Positions 9,776 to 17,982 of a stretch of DNA of 17,982 bases are shown here, in pieces. Made by a program: the position numbers and the translations under genes. Each line of letters opens with the position of its first letter. Positions within the stretch are counted from its first letter, which is position 1. This DNA comes from Cerioporus squamosus (lineage: Eukaryota > Basidiomycota > Agaricomycetes > Polyporales > Polyporaceae), in contig JABYQS010000573.1 of NCBI GenBank assembly GCA_022592435.1, positions 1 to 17,982 of the forward strand, written 5' to 3'. Under the pieces are notes generated by a model that worked only from the letters and a program-made list of their open reading frames with translations, ran no database searches and was not told the origin of the DNA.

Positions 9776-11870
9776 ACACACTACCTTCTTCTTACCCCCA
9801 CTTGCCGTCGCCGCGATACGCATTGGCCTGGGGTGGTCTCTAGTACGTGTTTTTGTAGTCGTTTGTTCTTCGAGCTGCATAATTGAGCTTTCGATCGGGC
9901 TTTCATGCGCAGATGGGCATCAGGTGATGACGGCGACAGGTCTGTACAATGATAGTAGGTTCTACCACCGCACATTCTCTCGGAAATGGACTACGGGGAT
10001 CTGCAGAAGATATGATGGTGCGGTGATGGCGTGGACGGTCGGCGGCGTGCGACTTGAGCGGCAACGGGATGTGGTTAAGGCGGTACGCTCAGCTTCTATT
10101 TTTTGTCTTTCTCTTCGCGGGATGGTAGTATCGACATGACGCATTGATCGCAGGAGTTGCTTAGTGCCTGTAATGGAACACACTCAATATTCTTCACTGT
10201 TCTTCAGGTCACCGCACCTCGTGTGGATCGTCGGCGCATCCGATGTCAAGCTTCGTGCTCTTCCGTTCGAGAATTTCTATGATCTCCGAATCGATCGACA
10301 ACCGCGAACGCCGCCAGATACTGTACTTCTGCGAAGGATCTCGAATGGCCCTTACGCATCGCGCCCTGCGCTCAAGCACCATTTCCCTGCGTCCGCCGTT
10401 TGGAGCAAGCATTATGTCCATCATGACGCTCACCAAGACTAGACCCTTCTACTCCGACGTTGAGGGATGCCGTGCTAAGCTCCTCGTTCCGAACTTCCAG
10501 GTCTTGGACTTGCACAGCGCCGCTGCGGCAGGTGCTCAGTGCTTGGACTCGTTATCACGAGTCTCCACCCAATTATCGCCCAATCGGAGGAACATCGACC
10601 GGTCGAGCGTACGACCATCTCAGGATCCTCACATCCGAGACGTACTACTCTACCGTACGCGGGTGTGAGGGCGCGGAGGGTCTCGGGTCCGCTGGACGTT
10701 GTTCTATGTGCGTGGAACGCGCATTGGGTTGACAGTTGAAGTGGCTTGTCGTGCACGCTCTCGCGGTGCCGCGGTTCACACGTACATCTTGCCGCGTATC
10801 TCATATACGAGGGTAGAGAGAGCTGTAGGAGTGCGTCGGCCTCTCGGCGGGCAGGAATGTCCGATGGGCGACCCTGAGTGTGGTACACAGGTACTCACCG
10901 TATCGCTCAGGCTCCAGCTTCGGTGAGATGTTGCTCAGTCCGCGATCCTCCTCCTTGATAGGCACGCCTGTGGAGATCTCGTGGTGTATATCTTGGACTT
11001 GGCTTGGCTTGTCTGCTGAACCTTGTACTGACAGGCCTAGAGATATTCTTACGCGCTCACCGGTAGCAAGCCAGTCTGGGTGGTGCCCTGAGACCATCAC
11101 CAGCATCCCGCAAGTCTCGGTGGACAACATGCGCGAGCATGATGCAATATCAGGTGTCTCCACAGTGTTTGCTAGCTCCTCAGCCTCACATACTGACATC
11201 TGCGACCTAGGATCAACACAAATCACGTCGTGATTCACGATACGCACGTAACAGTCTCTCGTATTACGCCGGCGGCAAACTCTACGATAACCGCATGATG
11301 CCGGCGGGCGGATTCCCCGTTCTTCTTTTTGTTCCCGAAGGCACACAATCGTGTGACACCTTCTCCGCATTTCTCTGCTTCTCCATATGGAATCCCCTCA
11401 CGCTCTGCGGTCATAGGTCCTTCCCTGGGTACGGCGTAGACGTGGCATAAGCCCAAGAAGCAGCGCAAGGCCAACAATAGCCCTGTACAATATGGCGCAC
11501 AGGCGAAAGCCTGACGGCGAATACGCAATCCAGGCTGTTAACAGGGAACGATCATCATCAGGATGGCCAAGCCTACTCTATCCGGCTCAAATCAAGATAC
11601 GGTACTCCCACAGATGGCGTTTCCGATGCGAAACTGTACCGCGAGGCACTTGGTGCTGGCCGACTGTGCAGTGTGCACATGGCGACTTCCCGCTACTGTA
11701 TGCTGGCTGAGTGGCTCGTGTCCTCCAAGGGCCGCACATGTACACTAACAGGCCATGGCGCGAAGCGCCACTCTTGACACTCCATCAGCCCGCGATATCT
11801 CCCATCTCGTCCATGCGAGGTTTAGCCCAGGCCGGGATTGATGCCCCTCAGGCTCACGACGTGCATGGGA
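9776..11870. other. About 2.1 kb intergenic, no gene recognised
   Basis: This lies between the GET5-like stop and the OPT promoter. The longest open frame is on the minus strand (10801-11370). It has ordinary-looking acidic and basic stretches and ends in a GTGAGT donor-like site near 10925, but nothing in it matches a family I know and I could not join it to a convincing next exon. An overlapping plus frame (10880-11233) and another at 10243-10668 are equally unplaceable. A minus frame reading from 11528 begins with a hydrophobic, signal-like stretch, but is probably chance. No tRNA, transposase or long repeat is seen. Confidence 0.4.
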
Positions 11871-11875
11871 GACCG

Positions 11876-11882
11876 TATATAA
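11876..11882 (+). promoter_or_regulatory. TATA box of the OPT transporter gene
   Basis: TATATAA in the context GACCGTATATAACGG, 131 bp before the OPT ATG at 12013. A pyrimidine-rich run at about 11908-11926 follows roughly 30 bp later, where transcription would be expected to start. Assigned on sequence and spacing only. Confidence 0.6.
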
Positions 11883-12012
11883 CGGCGCTCCCACGAAACC
11901 TCGGATCCTTTCTGTCTCTCCTCCCGGCCTACGACTTCGACCTTCGCGGTCCTGCGCCAGCCCCGCCTTCACTGCTGCTATCTCTGCCGGTGTTAGTGCA
12001 CGCGCTGCTGCC

Positions 12013-15002
12013 ATGTCGTCTCTGATCTACGAGTCCGAACCCGCCGCCCACGGCCTCACTCGCGACGAGAGCTCGCACGGCTCGACCGACGAGAAGCACT
12101 TCAATCAGCACGTCGCCTCGGAGATCCATGATGATTACGACGTTAACACGCACGACATGTAAGTAGCACGGTCAGGTTGTCTTCTTGAGTTGACACTGAC
12201 GACGTCTCTCGGAACTCTGCAGCTCGAGGCCGTTCCCCGTGGATCCGAATGAGATTGAGGAGACGCACCAGCTCACCCTTCGGTACGGCTCTTGCTTGCG
12301 CTGGGCCGTTGTGCTATCATGAGACTGAAGGCGGTCGAACAGAGCGATCGTGGTAGGATGTGTCCTCGGCGCAGTCGGTGAGTCTGGAGACGGACATTCA
12401 GTCCTATGACTCCGTGGGCGTTACTCACATCTCCTGCAGTTGGTGCTTCCAACATTTACCTTGGTCTCAAGACTGGCTTTACGTTCGGTCCCCAGGTACG
12501 TCATTCTAGATCCTTCTGCACACCCGCATTGTGACTGATTAACGCTCTCCCGTAGCTCTTCGGCGTGAGTCTCCATGATAGAAGTCCGTCCTTATCACAC
12601 CACTGACAAGCCCCCCTTGCCAGGCCATCTTCGGGTTCGCGATCATCAAACCACTGTCGAGGGCCCTCCCGGAGTCTGGTCTGCTCGGACGCCTTCTGGG
12701 TGGCCCTTTCGGTCCCAAGGAGAACTGTACCGTCCAGTCCGCCGCGACGGCGGCGGGCGGTATCGGCATCCTCTTCGTCTCGGCAATCCCTGCGATGTAC
12801 CGGCTCGACCTCATGTCGACGCTTCCGAAGCAGGACATCGGCAAGCTCATTGCGCTCACGGCCTGCGCGGGCTTCTTCGGCGTGTTCTTCGTCATCCCGC
12901 TGCGCAAGTACTACATCGTGAAGCAGAAGCTGACGTTCCCAACCCCCGCGGCCACTGCCATCACCATCCGTGCGCTGCATAACAGCCGTACCGGTGCTGT
13001 CGCGGCGCGGAAGAAGTCGCTTGCGCTTCTGGGTGCGTTCGTGATCGTATTCGTGTATAAGGTCATGACTGGCTACGCTCCTGGTATCGTGAGTGGTCTC
13101 CGAGATGTGAAGCTGGGTGCGAACTGACTGGTATATCCTGTTCAGCTGTACGACTGGCATATTGGCTGGACGCTCTACCGCCTCGGCTTCACAAGTATCA
13201 TTTCGCTCGACAACTACGGCTGGTGGATCGAGTGTAAGCCATGACTTGCTTGTGGCGTCCGATCAATTCTGATGCGAAAGGTGCAGTCACTCCTGCGTTC
13301 TTCGGCGCTGGCATGCTGTCCGGTCTCAATGCCAGTTGGAGCTTTTGTGAGTGGCCCTCCCACTGTGCATCTCTGACAACGATCTCATCTGTTTGGAACA
13401 GTCGGAGGGTCTATTCTTGCTTGGGGTATCAGTACGTAGTCCAGTTACGTCCGGCGCGTTTGCACAAGCCTGACCGATGTGTACAGTCGCGCCCTCTCTC
13501 GTCAAGAACGGCCTCGCGTTCGGTGCACCCATTTCCGACGAGTTTCCCCTGATCACGTACCAGGCACTCTCGTTCGACGATCCGGCCTTGTACACCACAG
13601 CACCCTCTCCCCGTTACTGGCTTCTCTGTGAGTAACCACCGATCAGCAATGGCAGAAAGCACCATACTCATCCTGCGTACAGGGCCCGGTATCCTCATGA
13701 TGTTGCTCTACTCCTTCGCCGACTTGGCCATGAACTCCGGCTCGATCTACAGGAACATCAAGAACGCCGGGATCAACCTTAACCCCGTCTCGTGGTTCCG
13801 CGACGACCCCAACTACAATGTCGACGAAGACGAGGACCTGTCGCCGCGCGAGGACCGTGTCCCGACCCTCTGGTGGACTGTCGGTCTTGCGGCGTCCGTG
13901 ATCATGTGCTGCGCGATCCTCGCGACTATGTTTGCGATGAACGTCGGCGAGGCGATCCTCTCCCTCGTCTCGGTTTTGTGTTCTCCTTTATCGGTGTTCA
14001 GAGCGCAGGCACAACGGATGTCAACCCTGTCTCGACTGTCGCCAAGGTGAGCATCTGGTCTGATTGCTTAGTTCCTGAGGCAGGCGCCCCCTGTGCGAAG
14101 GAGGACGCTAGAGAAGATGACTGATGTATATTCTATTTGACAGGCATCGCAACTCATCTTCGGTGGTATTGGCAAAGGCGCGGGCATGGCTGAGGTCCGG
14201 CTCAGATCATGAACCTGACGGCTGGTGTGATCGCCGCCGGCTCAGCTGCCCAGTCTACCGACATGACTGGCGACCTGAAGACTGGTTACCTCCTTCGCGC
14301 GAAGCCGCGCAACCAGTTCATCGCGCAGCTGTGCGGCGCTGTCGTCGCCATCTTCCTCAACGTCGGCCTCTTCATCCTCTTCACGACCGCCAGCCCGTGT
14401 ATCCTGCACCCTCCTGCTACTGGAACGTGCACGTACGGCGCACCCTCCGTGTCCGCATGGGCCGCCGTCGCAGTCGCGGTGTCTGCGCCAAAGCTCCCCA
14501 TCCCTGCGTCCTCTGGGTACACCTCGATCGCTCTCGGTGTCTTCGCCGTTATCTCAGTCGTCGTGAAACACCTCTGGATTCCGAAGAAGTACTGGGTGTG
14601 GGTCCCGAACTGGAACGCGGTCGGTCTCGCGTTCGTCGTGCCTCAGGTCTACTACTCGATCGCCATGTGAGTTCTCCTCTCGGTGTCGCTTTGCGTCTTG
14701 CGCTTTGAGTCCGAGAACTAACGGTGCGTGCTCTGCAGGGCTGCTGGTTCCATCTTTAACTATGTGTGGATGCTGCGCAACCCCGCGAGCTTCGACATGT
14801 ACATGTTCGCTGTCGCAGCTGGCATGCTGGCGGGTGAGGGCCTTGGTGGTGTTTTGCAGGCACTGCTCGCTGTGGCCAAGGTCGATGGCTCCCGTACGTG
14901 CCCTTTCGCTGGCTTTTGCTGTCCCCGATCACTGATCGACCTTCGTCATCTCTAGTCTTTGGTACCTCCATCGGCTGCCCCGGGTTTGAGTTCTGTGGAT
15001 AG
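12013..15002 (+). CDS. OPT-family oligopeptide transporter (two one-base frame breaks)
   Basis: Large multi-pass permease of the oligopeptide transporter superfamily (OPT/YSL); members move small peptides or metal chelates by proton symport. Substrate unknown. Exons: 12013-12158, 12223-12282, 12343-12377, 12440-12495, 12556-12564, 12624-13088, 13146-13233, 13287-13346, 13402-13431, 13487-13627, 13683-14046, 14144-14666, 14739-14893, 14956-15002. A hydrophilic N-terminus of about 60 residues precedes the family signature ASNIYLGLKTGFTFGPQ. Later blocks are FTPAFFGAGMLSGLNASWSF, QSAGTTDVNPVSTVAK, ASQLIFGGIGKGAG and the C-terminal IGCPGFEFCG. Exon 5 codes only Leu-Phe-Gly. Two single C residues seem to be missing, at about 13969 (SLV/LGFVFSF) and 14197-14198 (AEV/PAQIMNL). 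With them, the exons total 727 codons, normal for the family; as written the protein stops soon after 13969. A TATA box lies at 11876. Confidence 0.92.
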
Positions 15003-15631
15003 AACGGCTGCCACTGAGAAACAGCGTTCTGTCGATAGCTTCACGGCGATAACCTCTGACCTATATATAGCTCGGGTATCCTGGTTGTAATGTTTGATTC
15101 TAGTGTACGGGATAATACTGTAGGACTCGCACACGGTGTTCAGACCGTTGTAATGTATTCTTCCCTATTCTTCGCTCATTTGTGGCGTAGTAAGTAGTGA
15201 TCGGGCTCGAGGGAAACTCCGATCAGGTTCACCATCGGATACGGAACTTGCTGAGGCAGTGCTCCGGCGGCGCTTTCGTCGTCTCACCTCCAGCCTTGTC
15301 TCCCGACCTCCATGAGCATGCAGACCAGCTGCCAACGCTGCGACCGAAAACCGCTATCAAGGCTGACGGTTGATAGCGAGGCGTTTTTGATGCGCTAGGG
15401 TATGATATTACAACGTTGCGCCGTAACAGGCTGTAACCGGACTGATATCGGGCTTTGAACAAGTTCCATCAAGATTACAGGACGCGCTTCCGCCCCGAGC
15501 CGAGACTTGTGGCAGAACGGGCATGGGGGAAGTCCGAAACTTTGAGACGTCCAGGACAGCTGATCGTGAGGCCAATATTGCCCGCCCACCACGGCGAAAG
15601 ATGGCCAGCTGCCAGTGGCCCTGACAATTTC
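15003..15631. other. Intergenic: OPT 3' flank and upstream region of the secreted-protein gene
   Basis: No gene recognised. The first part, including a TATATATAG-containing stretch near 15061-15070, should hold the OPT 3' untranslated region. Short open frames on the minus strand (15229-15462, 15395-15592) show no motif. The remainder is the presumed promoter of the downstream plus-strand gene. Confidence 0.5.
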
Positions 15632-15637
15632 TATAAG
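15632..15637 (+). promoter_or_regulatory. TATA box of the secreted-glycoprotein gene
   Basis: TATAAG within TTTCTATAAGACG, 108 bp before the ATG at 15740. It is followed by a strongly pyrimidine-rich leader at about 15665-15725. This TATA plus CT-rich arrangement is common at strongly expressed fungal genes; high expression here is inference. Confidence 0.6.
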
Positions 15638-15664
15638 ACGTCCGCCTTTGCGTTTGAAGGTGCG

Positions 15665-15725
15665 CCTTTCCCTTCCCCCCTCCTAATCACCCCTTCCCCG
15701 GCCTTCCTCTTCTGCGTTCCCGTCC
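15665..15725 (+). promoter_or_regulatory. Pyrimidine-rich leader before the secreted-protein gene
   Basis: About 60 bp made mostly of C and T, between the TATA box at 15632 and the ATG at 15740. CT-rich tracts at this position are a known feature of many strong fungal promoters and often mark the transcription start. Confidence 0.5.
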
Positions 15726-15739
15726 TGTCATTCTTTACG

Positions 15740-17507
15740 ATGTTTCGCTCTGCCCCCCTTATCTCGCTCACCCTCGCCTCCGTCGCGCTTGCACAGACTT
15801 ACTGCGACGTACCTCCCGGAGACCGCACCCAAGACCTCTGAACAGGGTCAGTCGGGCACCAACCAATGCGGCAATGGCAGCGACCAGAACTCCATGTGTC
15901 AGAATGTCTACGTGAGTCCGCATGAGCCCGCCCTTGTGCTCGAGTCGAAGCGTTGACACCGTTGTGGGACCGCAGTGAACTCTCTTGATGACTTCTGCAT
16001 CTTCGCCCCTCCGCAACCGGGCCCGGACTCCGTGATTGGGAACACGGAGCGCATCGAGGTCGCATGGTGCGTCCAGGCCGGCCACGGCACCCGCGTTATC
16101 CCAGACGGCGCGATTACGGGCGCGCACTTCGTCCAGACCCCGACTACGTCCAAGTCACCGGTGTCGGTGATCTGACGAAGATCAACATTCCTCAGGGTGA
16201 CGAGGGAGGAGAGCTCGACCCGCACGGTGCGGACGGCAATGGTGAGTGCATAAGTCCACTGCGCGCTTTTAGCGAAGTGTACGAGTCAGGGTTTGCGGAG
16301 CGCATGGTAGAGATGCAGTGCCACCACGCGGTCCGATGCGTATCGGTGTTGCATTGAGGGCAGGAAGAGGTATACGGAACGCCTCGGTGGGGCTCCGCGT
16401 TTCCCTTCAGGCAGGGCTTGCTCTGGATTGGGTCGCAACCACTGAGTGATCCGGCGGCTGCGGGTTCAGAATCATTGCTGCGATTCAAGTCAAGCAGTGC
16501 CCTGGATTCATGGACTTTGCCTTTCATGCCGGCCTCCTAACGGTTGGCACTCTCTGAGTCCCGGATGCCATTTACCGGCTGCGTCCCACTCAGAAAATTC
16601 CTGGCTAGTGAAGACTGCATCGTGTCGCGAACGTCCGTGGATGGGTGACCCGTTACTGACCAGCAATCTCCAGGCAACCCCATCGGTGGCTTGGTGTTCT
16701 CGAACGCCTTTGGATCGATGGCTCAGATGCACGAGTGGACGGTACGTGCTCCTCGCCGCACGAGGCTCTTGCTATTGCGTATGCGTGTGACTGACGCGAC
16801 GTATCCAGAACTTCGTCGCCTATAACGAATTCTGCATCCGTGCATGCAAGGACGGCCCCCACGCGCCCGCACTCTGCCAGCACATCTACGACGTCATGGG
16901 CTGCGACTGGAACATGCCCGGAGACTACTCGGCCGGTTCCTTCGACTCGTGCAAGGGCGATACTGGAGAGCCCATGGGTGTCTACGGTACCTCGACGTTC
17001 CGCCAGGGTCAGCCTAGCACTCCTGCGGCGCACCCTGCCCCTTCGAAGTCGCAATGCCAGAAGGTCAGCACGATCGGCAACGGCCAATCCATCTCCGCAC
17101 CGGGCGCCCCCACCACCACCGCAAGCTCTTCCAGCGGGGCCCAGGCAACCACGACCGCCTCCTCGGGCTCGTCCCAGGGCACGTCCGCCGCATCCTCGTC
17201 TAGCGGCGCCTCGGGTGTCCCGAGTACGACCGGCTCTTCGACACGCTTCTCGACGCTTCGCAGTCGAGGAGCACGGCCCCTCCCGTAAGCCCTCCTGTTC
17301 CCTACGTTGCTGTTTCTAGACCGTGCTAACGGTGGATCCGCCAGGCACCCTCTGGCTCCAGTGCACCGGCGGGGCGACTGGTTCCTCGGGTTCCGCTGCT
17401 CCAACTGGCAGTGCAGACAATAACGGTGCTGCCTCCCTCTTCGGCCGCGGCGTCGAGTGATGGTCGCCGGCGCGGCGGTCGTCATCGGAGCAGTCCTCGT
17501 CGCATGA
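15740..17507 (+). CDS. Secreted, probably GPI-anchored 'macrofage activating glycoprotein' family protein (frame broken)
   Basis: Basidiomycete secreted protein family usually annotated 'macrofage activating glycoprotein'; its role in the fungus is unknown. Exons: 15740-15911, 15976-16241, 16674-16741, 16809-17284, 17345-17507. Signal peptide at residues 1-18 (MFRSAPLISLTLASVALA), cleaved before QTYCDV. A cysteine-rich domain follows with SMCQNVY, DDFCIFAPPQPGPDSVIGNT, IEVAWCVQAGHGTR, GELDPHGADGNGNPIGG, EFCIRACKDGP, HIYDVMGCDWNMPG and GEPMGVYGTSTFRQG. Then comes a Ser/Thr/Ala-rich region, likely O-glycosylated, and a hydrophobic tail (VMVAGAAVVIGAVLVA) typical of a GPI signal. One-base breaks: an extra C in 15815-15817, a missing G at the exon 2 acceptor (15975), a missing C in 16138-16141, a disturbed stretch near 17240-17270, and a missing G in 17371-17374 and at 17457. 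With these, exons total 383 codons. Intron 2 is unusually long (432 nt). Confidence 0.85.
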
Positions 17508-17982
17508 GCTACTCACTGAGCTCGCTATCGGGCATGATTACTTGAACATCTCACAGGACCCCTCCGAACGAACGCACAACACCCTCTTCGTACCGCATAT
17601 GCCTCTACAGGCATCTGGACTTTATGACTTGACTCGTGAACTTTATGGATTGTCTACCTAATTATCTGCTTGTTAGTCGTGGGTATTTTCGCTGTTGTCT
17701 GTTGTCTCCCTTTCTCTTACTGTACGCAGTCTCGGATACCCGTCGCTCGCTTCTACACAGTCGTTACTCGGCAAAAACATGGGACAATGCTGATCACTTA
17801 CATTAAGGAATGGGCTCACCTCGGACCCCAGATCCCGCAATTCCGGGTGCATAGGGACTCTAGGTGCGACCTTGGGTGTACGGTACAGACTCTCGTAATC
17901 CTCTGTTGATCCTCAACGACCTCAGCCTAACGCTCGAAGGAGGAGACGGCAAATATAAATTGCGCTTTTTGGACGGTCATGT
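17508..17982. other. Downstream flank, no gene recognised
   Basis: This is the 3' flank of the secreted-protein gene, more AT-rich from about 17600. One plus-strand open frame (17670-17909) has a hydrophobic start but no recognisable motif. Near the window end a TATAAA (17954-17959) could be the TATA box of a gene beginning outside the window; this cannot be tested here. Confidence 0.4.

Noticed and set aside
9970..10740. Overlapping plus- and minus-strand frames as a small gene
   Set aside because: Neither strand gives a recognisable family or a consistent exon chain, so I could not choose a strand or a start.
16446..16790. Plus-strand open frame inside the long intron of the secreted-protein gene
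   Set aside because: It runs through a good acceptor into exon 3 in the wrong frame and has no motif.
1..17982. Transposons, LTRs, CRISPR arrays, rRNA, origins, biosynthetic cluster
   Set aside because: No transposase, reverse transcriptase, terminal repeats, spaced repeats or core biosynthetic enzymes were seen; the genes present are unrelated single-function loci.

Overview
The window looks like nuclear DNA of a filamentous basidiomycete, probably an Agaricomycete and perhaps a polypore. The grounds are GC-rich coding DNA, genes with many 50-80 nt GT-AG introns, very small exons, and a secreted-protein family I know mainly from Agaricomycetes. There are no bacterial operons, RNA genes, CRISPR arrays or recognisable transposons.

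Layout, left to right: (1) 407-2408, minus: monocarboxylate-transporter-like MFS permease, 12 exons, broken frame. (2) 4421-5836, plus: ECM4-type glutathione transferase / glutathionyl-hydroquinone reductase with a CPWA active site, intact, 8 exons. (3) 6007-7233, minus: F-box-like protein, one frame break. (4) 7747-8317, minus: NDUFS5-like complex I subunit with a twin CX9C motif, intact, 5 exons, the first coding only 6 nt. (5) 8576-9775, plus: GET5-like ubiquitin-fold protein, intact, sharing a 258 bp divergent promoter with gene 4. (6) 12013-15002, plus: OPT-family oligopeptide transporter, 14 exons including a 9-nt microexon, two one-base frame breaks. (7) 15740-17507, plus: secreted, cysteine-rich, probably GPI-anchored protein of the family often annotated 'macrofage activating glycoprotein', several one-base breaks. 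Two gaps of about 2 kb (2409-4420 and 9776-12012) hold nothing I can recognise.

The genes are independent eukaryotic units, not a pathway. There are two membrane transporters, one detoxification enzyme, one probable ubiquitin-ligase adaptor, two genes tied to organelle/membrane biogenesis that share a promoter, and one surface protein. I found no convincing evidence of a new multi-gene system.

The strongest unexplained signal is that four of seven genes (1, 3, 6, 7) carry single-base indels, mostly lost C or G in short homopolymers. Splice sites and family motifs stay readable on both sides of each break, and the summed lengths become multiples of three once the indels are allowed for. That fits residual assembly error better than decay, but the sequence alone cannot settle it. 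Exon coordinates below were worked out by hand from splice signals and family motifs.
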